Below are positions 34,001 through 49,000 of a DNA stretch of 64,000 bases, piece by piece. This stretch comes from Candidatus Termititenax sp. Lineage in GTDB: Bacteria > Margulisbacteria > Riflemargulisbacteria > GWF2-35-9 > DYQY01. Below the pieces are notes generated by a model. The model saw only the letters and a program-made list of their open reading frames with translations, was not told the DNA's origin and did not search any database. Where the stretch lies: positions 30,898 through 94,897 of the forward strand of contig DYQY01000006.1 in NCBI GenBank assembly GCA_020719045.1, in the 5' to 3' direction. Position numbers and translations under genes: made by a program. The first letter of the stretch is position 1; every line of letters begins with the position of its first letter.

Positions 34001-37000
34001 GTTATATGTAACATTCCAGGAAAGAGTCGAGTCACCAGAATACTCACAATCAAGACTTACAGTTAATGTATTAGTATGTCGAGTGCTTCCATTATTTGGA
34101 TTTCTCATGTTAAAAATAGGATCTTTTGGTTTATTTCTTCTAAACTCTATTCCCGCAAATACCTCGCTAGCAACATTCCCAGCATTATCAACAAGATTAA
34201 TCTCTAGCGATGCCCTATTGTCGCTCACGTTACTAATCGCAGCATTTAAAGTAGCAACAAAAACAGTTGGCGACAATTGGTTAGCTGTTAATCTATATGA
34301 CTTAATAATTTCTCCATCATTTCCTAAGTTCATAGTAATAAAAAGCGACTGAGAAACGCGATTAATTTGCTCTAAAGAAGAAATTGTTACAATAAAAACA
34401 TCTTGAGTTAAATTAACAAAATACAGTTCATTCACGGCAACAGTAAAGTCAGGTGAAATAGTATCTACGTTAACGGTAAGCAGCTTAACACTATAATTCC
34501 CTGCTTTATCAACAGCAATTACTGATATTGTATTAATACCTTGATTATCCAGACTTATCACTGATTCTAATAGACCTAACGACCTTTTTTGTGAATCATC
34601 AATTTGTCTAGGTATTTGCATATGTATATCATTCGTTAACAGTACATAAAAATCTAAATCAGTGTCACTAACTGCTTCCCATGTAACAATAATCGCATTG
34701 CTATCATAATAGCCAATTATCGGCTCGAAACCATCCATCAAGGAATCAATGTCCGGAGAAATAAAAGCATTCATGGTTGGTGGCGACTCAATATCAACAG
34801 TTACAAGCGTTGAAAATGTTGATATGTTTCCTGCTTTATCTATAGCCTTAACGATAAGCTCTTGTCTGCCCTGAGTAGTTATATAGTTATTATAATCTGC
34901 GTTGTTCTGTGGCACAGTCCAATTAACGGTTAAAGAACTTCTTACCTGATATGGCTTGTTCCTTAGAATGCCGTCCGGTTTATTCCAATAAAAATTGACC
35001 TTAGTTTGATCATAGTACCCTGTTCGTGGATTAAACCATCCATCATTTGCGCTATCTGGAACTAAGAACACCCCACCAAGACCTGGTGCATCTAGATTAA
35101 CAAACACATTTGCTGATGTATATATAATATTCCCTGCTTTATCTCTTACATATGCAGTAAATATTACTGCATGTGTCCTGCCTGGAACAACTTGAATTGC
35201 AAAAGTTGAAGTAGCATCTACAAATCCGATAGTCTCATACGAACTTGTCTTATTTCCTTTAATAAAAATACTTTCTGTTACCAATGCGATATCATTTACC
35301 TCTGTACTACTCCACGTAACATATCCATAAATAATATCTTTGTTATACCAAATACCATACTCATCTACTATTGGTACTTCTCCAAGTCCATTTGCGACAT
35401 CAGGAGAAATAACAATAGCAAAGGTTGAAAAAACTGGCGCATACATATCTAAAACAACCGTAAGCGATGTACTTGCAATATTACCTGCCTTATCAACAAG
35501 CATAACTGATATTGTGTTATTGCCTGACGTTAACGCAGCACCCCACAACTCGGTACTAACAAGCTCAGACCAATTACCGGTATTAATCTTATATCGAAGA
35601 GGCTTGCTCTTAAGTGCCACATTATCATTCTTATCTAGCACCTTGAAAGAAGCAGAAGGAGAATTATACCAACCATAATAAGGCATTACACCATCAAATA
35701 TAGGTGTTCCCTGAACTGCTTCAATTATTAGACGATCTGGAGTAATTGTATCAACATAAATAACCATCTTATCTGATATTTCCATACCATTAGCAAGCCT
35801 TATACCAAAATCTATTGTTTTACCACCCACACCAGTATCTGGAATATAGATATTATTGATTGTATTAATATTACTAAAATAGGAAATATTTAATGCCTTA
35901 ATCTTAACAAAAAACTGTGCATCTCTTGTTAAAAAATTATTGCTTAATATCTCTTGGAAATTATGACTAACCCTTACATTAATTGTATTTGTGTTAAACC
36001 AATCAATATCTGCAGACACTCCAAAAACGTTTGTTAGTCCAGCCTCGAATATGTCTATTGAAACAAATAGATTATCAGAAATTAGCGCTGATGCAAACGG
36101 TGCAATATTAACCTCTTTTGTTGCGCGAGTACTATTGCCTGCGATATCTCTAACTTCTAACACAAACTCTTTTGGCACACCATAACTCATTGTTATTACA
36201 CAGTTTGCCGCTGACTGCCAAGGTGACCAATCCATATTATTAGAAACTTCAGCATAACGATATGCGGCTGGCGGTAACCCACCCTCATCTGTTGCTATCC
36301 AACTCCAAGCTATATTTTGTGTAGAATACCATCCATCTAATAATTGCTTACCATCTGCCGCATAATCAGGAATCAAGAATAAATTTACAGAAGGAGGTAC
36401 GATATCTACTTTGAATTGATTACTATAAACAGTATATGCATTTCCAGCATTATCAAGTGCCATAAACTCAACCCTTCTTGAGCTCATAGTTGGACTTGAT
36501 ATGTAAAAGTTATTGGTTGCTTTTACATTATTCGCAACGTTAATTGTTGTCCACACTTGCTCTCCCTCTACTCTTGCAAAATAACAATTTGTAGGCCTAA
36601 TACCACCCAAGTCACTAGCAGTCCATTCAATACTTAAAGAATTCTGGTTATACCAAACATAATCTGGTTCGACATACGGATCAAAGGTAGGATACCCATT
36701 AACATTATCTGACAGAATCTTAACTGTAACGTTTACAGGCGATGTCTTATCTATGTTTACACTTACATATTTTTCGCTATAATTACCTGCTTTATCAACT
36801 GCCCTTACCCATATTTTCTCAGTTCTGAGTGTGAATAAATCTTTATATCCCTCTGGCAATAAAACATTATAAGCTCTTGTAATAGAAACAAACTCACCAT
36901 ATTCACCAATGCCCCTAATCTGATATGGGCTTGTTTTTAAAGTTCTATTATCTGAAACATCTTTCCAATAGATATCTACCCCGGTATCTCGGTACCAATC

Positions 37001-40000
37001 ATATAATGGAACAACGGAACCTGTTACATATCGATTATAATCTAGATATATGTCAAAGGTTCCAGGCTTCTGTGTGTCAATCAATACAGTTCCGGATACG
37101 ACGATGGACCTGCCAGCCTTATCAACAGCCTGCACTTGAACATTTATTGTAAAAAGAGCCTCACTAACATAGTAATCTTTTATTACCACCTGGTTCATAT
37201 AATCTGACCATGTTCCATTATTTATTCTTATTCTATACGGATCATTTCTAAGTGCTATATTATCCGTAGCTCTCTTCCAAAAGAAGTCTAAAGTATTATC
37301 ATTATACCAACCAGCCTCAGGCAACACTTGTCCTACGCTAACATCTTTATCGTCCTCTATTGTTAATTCAAATGGACCTCCAGGATTAGTAGTATCCACA
37401 AAAACTTCAGCACGCAATTCTTTAACATTTCCTGCTTTATCCTGAACTAAAACATAAATATAATTAGGAGAAAGCTCACTATGAATCTGGTCTACGGTAA
37501 TTGTAAAAGCTGAATTGTCGCCTAAATTAACTGAAATAGTATTTTGCGTATTACTTTGAGCATTAGGATTTGATGTTACAAAGTAATATACTCCTCCCTC
37601 TCTAATGCCAGAGAAATCATCTGCAAGAGCTAAACTACCAATACTCACTGTTATAATAAACTGAACCTTGTTAGTATCGTACCATTCATCTAAAGGAAGC
37701 ACTCCATTTCCATCAGTATCTTCACCTGGAATAAGGTCTAAGTAAATTGTAACCCCAGTATCTCCTGGTTTTATAATATCAACAGTAACCTTAACTTCTC
37801 TTGTAATAAAATTTCCAGCTCTATCAGCTATTGCCCCTACTATCGTATAACATCTACTCTTATTATCGTTTGTTACAAAAATACCATCAATGGAAGGAGT
37901 ATGTGAACCTTTACTGTTTGCACCTAATGCATCAAAAGCATCGTCAAAATATCTTATTAATGAATTATTTGTTGTTAAATAGTTAAATGTTGCAAAACTC
38001 ATAACATTAAGCGAAGGGTGTTCTGTTTTTACAAAGAACCTATTATGCCTAAACCCACTACTTAAATCAAATAAAGAATTGCTGGTTACAAACACCACTG
38101 AAATAGTTGGACTATCATAATGTCCTGCGATAGGAGGAACGCCATCATCTTTTGAGTCATCATCTTGAACTAGCTCTAAGAGAAAATCATTATATACAGA
38201 AAAACTTGGAGGTGTTCTATCTATAACAACTTCTTTTGTTACAACTAACAATCCTCCTGCTTTATTAGATATAGCAGTATATAGAACAATAGCTCCTTCA
38301 AAATTTCTAGATGGAACATAGTCAATTAACTGATTAACTGTCTGTCCATAATTTTGACTTAAAAGAATTTCCTCCTGGCTATTCGCAACCGCTAGATAAC
38401 TATGATTAAAGAAATTCCTTGTGATAACGACAGGATTTGCTAAATTCTTATAGTAATAAGCCGCCAAATACCTATTATCACGAAGTCCAGAATTGCTATC
38501 AACAACATTATTAGATATTGTAAAGTTAATCGTTGCGCTCCTATAGAAACCATTAATTGGATTTATTCCTGTGCCTTCAAAGTCTATATCATCAGACAGA
38601 ACTAGCTCCGCACTACCAGTAGGTGGTGTTATATCTACTGTCACAAAAATTTCTCTTGTGACGACGTTTCCTGCTCTGTCAGAAATATATACAGTAAGAT
38701 TTTGGTTACCTGTTGTGGTATACACATCTCTAAACACTACCGCAACTTGACCGTACTCGCTTTCAGTAAGCACAAAACCATTAAAGTTATATGTTGCACC
38801 TGCCTGACTATAACTATATGCTATACTGCCAGTTACGCTTGCTCCAGTTGACTTAACAAAATATGCATTATTTCTAGTATTGGCATCCCAATATGAAATA
38901 GTTACAATCATTACATCAACACTTACATCATCAAAGTAACCATAATATGGATGAATGCCATCATCACCGCTATCAGTATCTCCGGTTATTACTCTTAAAG
39001 AATTATCTCTTAATGTAATGCTTGCCGTAGCAAAATTAATATTAAAAGTAACAATATTTGGTGTAATAGTATCTACAACTATCGAATAAGAAGCGTATTG
39101 AACATTTCCTGCCTTATCAGCTAAGCCTAACCAAACCGTCTGAATCCCCTCTGATAACTTAATACCATTAAATATTGAGTCTCCAATGCTTATTGAATGA
39201 GTAGATATTTGAGTGCCAAACATATCATCATCATCATCATAGTTTTCACTAACCTTAAATAAACCGCTGGAATTATAACTAACATTGCTTATCCACCTAT
39301 AGTTTGGTGATGTATAGTCTGCCCCATAGCCAAAGGTAGCAATTAAAAACCTATTTTCTCTTAATCCTGCAATCCCATTATCAGTCACACCAGAAAAACT
39401 AAAACTAAACGATATTAATCTCTCATCAAAATAACCTTTATCAGGGACTATTCCACTAGCCTTACTATCAGTTGTATCAATTAGTTCAAAAACAAAATCA
39501 GGATGGCTAGGAGCATCCATGTCAACATACACAGTATCTACCTTCGCAATATGAGAATCTCTTGCAACATTTATGGTTGTTGCATTGCCTGCTTTATCAG
39601 AAATCATTACAAGAATATTACCTGATGAGTTGTTTGCAAGCACCAATTGTGCTTTATGGGTATTATAGTTACCTCCTGACATAAATCCTGTTCCACCATA
39701 AAAAGACCCTACATCATTCCAAAAAGTAGAATAAAATGCTCCAGCTGGAATATTTGTACTATCAAAAGTTACTTGTTGGGTTGGATTAAAGAACGAATAT
39801 CTAATAAAAAATGGCTTATCCATAAACCCAGACAGATTATCCGAACATGATTGATTTAAGAAAGAACTATTCCATTTACCTTGATTTACAATCTCTATTT
39901 CTAAATTCAAGGTAATGTTATCATAATACCCAATCAATGGATTAACCCTACTACCTTTACTGTCTACATCAGGGATAATAGAAATAATACCTACAAAACT

Positions 40001-43000
40001 AATGCGCTTACTGCCATCTAATGGATATAATTCCGGATCTATTGTTGGAGCAGTGGCATCATAAGTTACGTAAATATGCGTTGAATAGCTGTGCCCTGCT
40101 TTATCCCTTATATATGCCTCATAAACATAACTGTCCTCAGTAATTACATTATTAATAGCATTAAATGAAACAATACTGGCATTATCACTTAAGGCAATTC
40201 TTTTAACACTAGAAACATCTCTTTCATTTGTATTAGCTATCTTTAAAGAATTATCCCACCACGTTGAAGAGGATTTTCCTTCTAGTGTAAATAACCTGAA
40301 GAATACCCTCTTATCCATATCAGCAAATCCATTTGATGTTACCAAGGAGTCATACGAAACATGGGCTCTGATAAACGAGGAATCATAGAAACCGAACTCT
40401 GGCAGAATACCGTTTTGATTATTATCATCACAATCTTCAAGCGTAAAAACAAAAGCTGCTGGATGATTAACGGTAGGAGCATTAAGGTCGATTGTTATTC
40501 TTGTTTCAAATCTTTCTTGTCTCTTAACACCTGCCCTATCAATTAGCTGAAAGCTTAAATTTGCTGCTAATCCTCTGAATTCATTATTTGAGTAGTACTC
40601 TAATAGATTTTGAAAATCAATATCAACGGTTATACCAACTTGATTCTGGAAATATGCAACCTCATTATAGGTAATATAATAATCGTATAAACCACTATCT
40701 ATCGTTACATATCCATTTGATGTTGCATATTGAACCAAAATATTCTTTGTTGATATTCCAGTTACTTCAGCTACAGAATCAAAAGTAATATAAAAAGATA
40801 TTGTTGTTTGATCAAAATATCCGTAATAAGGAATAAGTCCATCTTTAGGAGATGAGTTATCTGTTCTATCAGGGATAAAACCAAACCCTTGTGTTGGAGG
40901 AACATTTTGCCAGTCAAAAACCAAATTCATATAATTAACGGCACTATTACCTGCATAATCGTATACTGTTATCGTAAAAGTAACGGCTCCTTGCTTAATG
41001 TCATCAGAAATATCATCTGCTGATAAGAACCATTCCATACCACTAAATAGCATGCCTTTAGTAATAATCTCACCTCGAGAAACTGCACCAGTCGTACTAG
41101 TTTCCCACGACAACTCAACATACCAAATACCAGCGGTTGGAACTATTCCTAATTGATTATTATCTTCTCCCAAGTTATCAAACATATCCCAAGTTAGCCA
41201 AATAGCTTGCTTATTATAAAAATTATCTTCTTCTGGCAAATAACTATCTTCATCTACATCTATACGAGCTGTTCTGTTAAAAGTTGTTATTTCTGGACTA
41301 ACCCTGTCTATATATAATCGTTGTTGATTCCAAGTAACGATACCAGCAGAATTATTAACCTTCATAACGATATCCAAGGAAATAACATCATAATCTAAAC
41401 TTGAAACACCATATAAGCCCTGACTAGTTAAGTTAAAAGTATTATTAGCTTGCCAATTAGAGAAAACACCTAACACTCCCAAATTACCAGAACCATCTCT
41501 TGTTGCAACTGAATTGCCTGTTGCAAATAGGTAATATGGATTTTCAGCAAGACCTGAATGACTATCAGCAAACATACTAAACGTAATTACAAAATTAGCT
41601 GTGTTTGAAAATAATCTTCTTTCATAACCTGCGGGAATGCCTTCGCTGTTATTAGTAACACCAGTAACACCAACATTCCAAGGTGTAGTTGCCGATGATG
41701 TAGGAGCTGATAAATCCACAGTAACAATCAAGTTCTTTTTATCATAACCACTTAACATACCTACACCATCAACAAATTTAAATGTTAGCTGGAATCTACC
41801 CTGATATCCATCAACTACATTAATCGTTTGTTGAACGTCAAGCGTTACGTCTATTGTAAGACCAGCTATTGTTCTTCCGTTCAATAAATCCTGTACTCCA
41901 ACAATATTGTATGTAACTTGCACAAACTCTGGACTAACAGTAACTATACTATTGTTGAAGGAAACAAATGCTACTATTGGATGTTGGTACATTAAATAAC
42001 TAAGAGCAGTGATATCCCCAGCATCACCAGTTAATACTATCTGTAAATTAATCGTTGGCTGGTCATAAACCCCAACCATATAACGCGAATTAGAAGGTGT
42101 TCTATCATCAAAAAGATATCCATGACTATCCGTAACTGATAAATTAGAAATGTTATCATATGTTACTATAATATCTTTAATTTGCAGATTTATAGTATTA
42201 CTCCAGTCAAACCAAACAACATTATAGGTAGTTGTAACATTACCTGCAAAATCAATTATATCTACACCAATCGTAACAATCCCCTGCATTATTGTATTTT
42301 CTATATATCCGGTGGTAATTACATGCTGATTAACCATATCTAGATGGTTAATAGTAATTATGTTCGTTCTGCTACTATTCTTACTAAAATAAATTACTGC
42401 ATTATAAATACCTTGGTGGTTAGCTGTTGCAAACCCAAAGAAACTCTGACCAGCTAAATCAACATAATAATTATCTGAAGCTCTCCAATTAATTGTTAGT
42501 GGTTGTAGACTATAGTAGCTTGACGTAGAGCTAGACATGTAGTCTCCAGCCATTTGCTCACTAAAATAATACTCATTAACTGTTGGCACAATAGTATCAA
42601 CGACTATCCATCTGTCAAAAGAAGTAACCAGCGCCACATTATTACGGACTTGATATTCAATGCGATAAATACTATTTGGTGTTAATGATGTATACACCAG
42701 ACCATCCCCTGTAGCGATATCTATATCATAAGTGCTCATCCAGCTTAAGTTCTTATAGTCCTCACTAATACTTAAACTATTAAAAGGATATCTTCTAGCC
42801 TGATAATAATACTTATTTTCTGGCAACCCAGAATGACTGTCATTAAAATCAGCACTAAGCCTAATATTGCGAGTTGAACGACTAAAGGCTGTTCCATCAA
42901 CTATTCCATATTCCGTATAGTCCCTAGTTGCAATAAAGAAATAGTCACTAGCCCTAAATACCGCAGAGCCCGTCGGAGGCGTCACGTCTACAGTTATTAC

Positions 43001-46000
43001 AATGCTGTTTTCTGGCACCAATGCACTATCAAGATTACCAGCTCCGTCAACAAATAAGAAGGATACACTAACTGGTCCTTGATATTGTCCTTCTCTACCA
43101 ATCCACTCTGACATATCAAATGTAACATTAACGGTTAACCATGCAAGATTATTAGCCATGTTTCGATTGCTTTTCATGTCTGCTAAGTTATAAGAAGCAA
43201 CCACTGTTTTAGTACAAATATATGGCGATCCATTTATTGTTGCACATATTTCTATTGGAATATGGTTACGCGTAAGATAGCTTAGCTGAGTAATATCATT
43301 AGCATTTGAGCCAAACTCTAGAATAAATGTCACCGTTGGCGAATCATAATATCCAGCATTAATACTTATTGGTGCTCCACCCAAACCATCCTCATTACTA
43401 TTATCACTTACATTAATTATAGCTATCTGAGAATTCATTGTATTTATTGAATCAAAAATCAATGGTCCAATAGTTCCAGTTCGCATATTATATGCAAAAT
43501 CATAAAAATCTAAATTAACAGATATCAGTTTCCCATTAAAAAACTCTAATACAAAATCACGAGATAACTGCTTACTGCTTGAAGGTGAGATTCCTGAATC
43601 CATGCTAACTATGTTGTTTGTAAGAACAAATACTTTAGGTCCAGACGCTATAATGTCCTGATAACTAATATCAAAATGGTGTATGCCAAAATGCGTATTT
43701 TGCCTATTATTAGCAAAAATTCCAGCTGTAATAATATTATCAGAAGCAACATATCGTATTGTACTTGTTGCAACTTGAACATAAAGCGGATCACTCTTAG
43801 GATAGGCCGTTGCTCCATCTGGGATATCTAATGTTGGAGTCTGAACCACTGGTATTTCAGAGTCGAAAACAACGTTGAAAGTAGCGCCCTTCGATACTGC
43901 CCCAACATTATTCCAAGCATACGTAAACAAATGATACAAGCTGTTAGCTGATAATACATTGTTAACACTTGCAATACTCATCAGCTCACTAGTTCCGTTT
44001 CGCGTGCTTATAGTGCTTAAGTTTCTTGAAAGAAGAACCAGCTGATTAAATGTTGTTGGTAGCATACTATGTGAATCAACGAACAATACCTTTAGTTTTG
44101 GAGTACTATTGCTGCTAATAAACACAGTGTTTGTACTTAATCCATAGTGACCAAACATTGACGCGTTTCCTTGATATCCAAACCCAACATCAAAACTTAC
44201 ACCACCGAAAACAGATGTGGTTGGCGAGGAAAGATCTACTGTTGAAATAAAAGCCATTGAGCTCGTTGCTGAAAGATTACCTGCACCATCAATAACCTTA
44301 AGTTTTATTGCTGTTTGACCTTGATAGCCTGTCTCTTTAACAAACTCCTCCAGGTTAACTGTTACTGATACAGTCAAGGATCTCAAATTGCCTGTCTGAA
44401 AAATATCCTCAGTAAAACTATAAGTTGAAATAACCTTATCAAGACTAACTGGCACAAAAATTTCTGAATTAGCTGTAGAAACAAAAACCTCAAAAGGGAT
44501 ATGTGGGATACGTAAGTAACTAAGTTGGGTTCTATCATTTGCAGTAATTGTGAAATGAACTATAAAATCTACAGTCGTCTGATCATAGTAGCCAGACATC
44601 CCGCTTGCCTCATAAGGATTAATGGTTAGCATGCCCCCAACACCTAAATTCTTCACATTATCAGTTACTGCTTCATATCTTTCTATTTGCGCATTTAAAG
44701 TATTATTGATATCTATAATAAATGGACCAATATTAAAGGTAGCTATGTTGCCAGCAAAGTCTATGGCTATTAATGAAAAAGTAATTGAATGTTCACCAAT
44801 GCCTTCTAAATATTCCTTAGATATAACAAAGTTATTCTGAGTATTTGGATTCAAATCACTTGAAGCGATCGACACATACTTATTAGAAGTAATATACTTA
44901 AGTTCATAGCTAAATATGCCCAAATTATTGTTATTATTAAATATATTTGAAGAAGCGATATAGGCATTATCAGAAACTATCCATCGAACATTTATGGTTG
45001 ATAACTGAATAAAATTCTCAGATGAAGAACTATAGGTAGACCCTCCACCCTGTTGTTTTGCTTCAAACAAGGATGAAGTTGGTGGAACATTGTCAATAAC
45101 TATATACTTTGGCTCTGACTTATTTACAACTCCTGCCATATTTGCTACATAATTATGAACAACATAGTAATAATTTGGACTAGCACCACCAAAACTATTA
45201 AAACTAGCGATTGAAACTGTTGGCGAATTATTCCAACCAGTATTCCATGATGCAATATGTCCACCCGATAAACTAAACTTATCTATTAAATAATTATTCC
45301 AAGTTACTTTTAAACTACTATGTATATCTGTTGCAGAAGAACTTATAATTAACTGATTGCTAGTATTATGGAAAGCAAAATTAACTGAAATACCATAATT
45401 CAATAAAGAGTTTTCTGTTGATACAAAGAAATAATTATTATTCTCAGTTATAAAGATAAATTCTTGCTCTGGAGGAGTAAGGTCAACAGTAACTAAGATA
45501 GCATTAGATGTTGGAGACAAGTTGCCAGCACCATCTATTATTTTAAATGACAAAGAAACTATTCCCTGATAAAGACTAGTTCCAATATATTCCTTAAGAT
45601 CAATTGTGACTGAAATAGTTACACCTGCCAAATTAGGAACTAAGATTATACTTGGCAACTTGTTATAAGTAGCCATAACATTTACGGAAGATACTTCTTT
45701 CCACTGCAAATCTGAAGTTGCAACGTAAACAACCAACGGAATATGATTAGCTGTCAGGTAACTTAACTGAGTCGTGTCATGAGCATTTAAACTCAAGTGA
45801 ATAACAATATTAACTGATGTTTGATCATAGTACCCAACAGTAAGAGCTGCTTGGTATGGGGTAAGCTCAAATCCAGTATAATTAGTAACATTGGCAACAT
45901 TATCTGTAACTTTCTCAAAAAACTTAATCTGTTCATTTAATGTATTTGACCAATCAAAAAAGTAGTAAGAAGAATTTTGGGACGCAATGTTTCCGCAAAA

Positions 46001-49000
46001 ATCCTGTGCAAAAATAGTCATACTTACAGAACCTTCGCGAATATTATCACTTACATATAAAACAGATAAATTATATGAAGACTGATTGTACCTTGAATAA
46101 GCATAGTTAACATTTAAACTAATCCCACTATCAATAGTAATCCTTGAGCTATTCTTATTATAAAATAACTCATAATTATAAATGCCATTAAAGGAAGGTC
46201 TTTGGCTCTTTTCATTAAATATTTCGTCACCTAATAAATCATAAGCATTATCCGAAACTCTCCACCTAACAGAAACTGATTCGTTAGAAATAAAATTTAA
46301 AGAACTTCTTTGGAATGCTGATAATTGTGAACCAGCTGCTTCTATATAAAAACTGTTAATTGTTGGCGCTTTTGTATCAAAAACATAATTCTTTGTATTA
46401 ATAACAACTCTACCTACCTTATTCCTAATAGAAGAAACTATTTGATACAACTGGTTTTCGGAAACAAAAAGTTCTGGAGTAAATTTATCACTTAATCTAA
46501 CACGGGGATAAGATTCCCATCCATCAAAAGATTGAACCTTTTGCTCTAATGCTAAATCTGAAAAATCTTTTTGTATAAACTTATACCAGTATGCTTCTCC
46601 TGCTAAACCAGAATGAGAGTCAGCAAAATCTTCAACTGTTTGCCCTACGTTTGTAGTTATAATAAAAGCCGTGTTGCTGCTAATACCATAAACGTCAAAC
46701 AAGTTATTGTAAATTTCTCCATTATAGAAAATATCTGAGGAATTAACAAATAAAGATGAACCTGTTGGGGGACTAAGGTCAACTGTGATTCGACTAGTCA
46801 TATTGGCCGTACTAGATAAATAGCCTGCACCATCAACTAGCTTAAAGGATAAAGTTACAGGTCCTTGATAGCTATTTAGACTAACGACTTCGCTTAAATC
46901 TACAGTTATAAAAACAGCTACGTTCTCTAAGTTGCCTGTTAAATAATCTGTATTAAAATACTTATTACTACCATCTAGTATTGGAGGCATTTGACCAATA
47001 GAAGCAGTAACATAGTTGAATGATACTCGTAATTGCCGTGAGCCAGTAGCAACAAAAACCTCTACCGGTAAATGAGAAGGAGTTGTAAGAGTATTTATCT
47101 GAGTAACATCATACGCGTCTTTTGTTAAGTGAATAACAACACTTACCTCTTCTTGGTCAAAATAACCAGAACCACCTGCATCTGAAGGTGCTACTCCATC
47201 CATCTGACCATCAGTGTTATCAGTCACTGGAATGATTTGCTTTATACTATTCTCTAATGCATTTCCAGTGTCAAGATATAGTACCATCTGAGTAACAGCA
47301 TAGTTAAGAGCATAGTCCCAAGCATATATACTGAAGGTCACTTTACCCTCCAATATATGGCTCATAACATCTGACCAGTTGATTGTCACTGATGTAGAAA
47401 TCGTAGGAACAAACCCTTGTGCAGATTCTCTTACTCCATCAATGTTCATAATTGAAGTATTTCTGGAACTAAAAATATATCCTGATGTTGGATTATTAGC
47501 GTCTATGTGGTCGTATTCTAACTCATAAAACCATATACCTTTTCTGTCTGCACCAGTTAGCCAACCACCAGATTTAACAGCCAAATCATCAGTTGCTTTC
47601 CAAGAAATAACCAAATTCTGACTACCATAAAAATTCCAAGTTGCTGGAAGATAATTCCTGTCTTCTGAAACAGACTGCCTTATACTAAATGCACTAATAG
47701 TAGGTGGTGTAGTATCTCTTACTACTAAAAAGCTGTTTCTTGTAATAATTCCTGCATTGTTAGCATAGTAATTATCAACCATATACAGTTTGTCATACTC
47801 TTTATTTAGGTATACGCCGATATCTAACGTAACAGTAGTAGAACTTTTTTTACTATTCTTTGTGTACAATAAACTACCACCATAGGAACCCTCAATATAT
47901 GCATTTTGTGCTAAATTGCTGGTTATAGCCGTGGCATACACTTTTGTTCTTAGGTATTTGTCATTCGTTGGAACTCCAGAATCAACATCAATAAACTGTG
48001 CCATGTTAAAACTAACCTGATTAGTTTTAACATAAACGATACTATTAACTGAAGCAAAAATGTTCAATGAGGCAATCTGAAAGTTATTTACTGTGGGAAG
48101 GTTGCCTGTTACTTGACCATAATAAATATATAAACCCTTGTCTTTATTTAAAACATTGCCAGAATGAATATCAAAAATTAATCCACCAGATAGCTCTGGA
48201 GGGGTAATATCAATGGTAATTATTGACCATTTTGAACTCGCAGTTGGAAATACGGGGTTACCTGCAGCATCTGCCAAACTAACATAGAACCTAACTATCT
48301 TTGTGCTTTCAGTAATAACGGTTGTGGTGTTAATAGACGTATATTTCCCCTTACCATCAACAAAAGTATCCATAGTAACTTTTATTGTTCCTGGTTTTGG
48401 ATTAAACACGTCAAAAGTAAACGATGCGGTTACAATAATGCTAGAATTTATTGTTCCCCAATTACTTGTTGCATAACCATAATAGGCATAAAAAACATTT
48501 CCGTTATTATTATAAGAATCATTAGTTGTCCAAACACACACAAACTGTGCGCCTGGTTTAGCATAAATCAGACTATCCATAGTTGCCCTAAAACTGAAAC
48601 TTACAACCCCAGAATTGTAGATACGATTCTGTAAATCACCTGAACTACAATGAACTGGAGCTAATAGTTCATTGTTCAGCAACTGTGCTCCAAGTACAGA
48701 AGCTGTTGCTAACCTAGAATTTCCATCTGAACGATAGGTTGTGTCTGGCAAAACATCCACGGTGATAATTAAAGACGCTGTTGGATTTACATTATTAACC
48801 CATAACATGTCCGAATAATCTGTTGTTGTTATATTGCCAGCATAGTCAACTATTGATAGTTTAAACTGGAATAAAGCATCTTTGGTGGAACCAAAAATAG
48901 CATTATTAGAGATAACACTGTCTCTGGTTACAAAGAAACAATAATTAAAAGGTGTTACTTGTCTATTATTAGTTGTGAATCTATCTCCGGAAGGTCTCTT

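Noticed and set aside
33939..34352. Plus-strand open frames inside the giant gene and in other genes
   Set aside because: They lie opposite a clearly coding frame, have no ribosome sites, and show Ser/Leu/Pro-rich compositions typical of antisense shadows.
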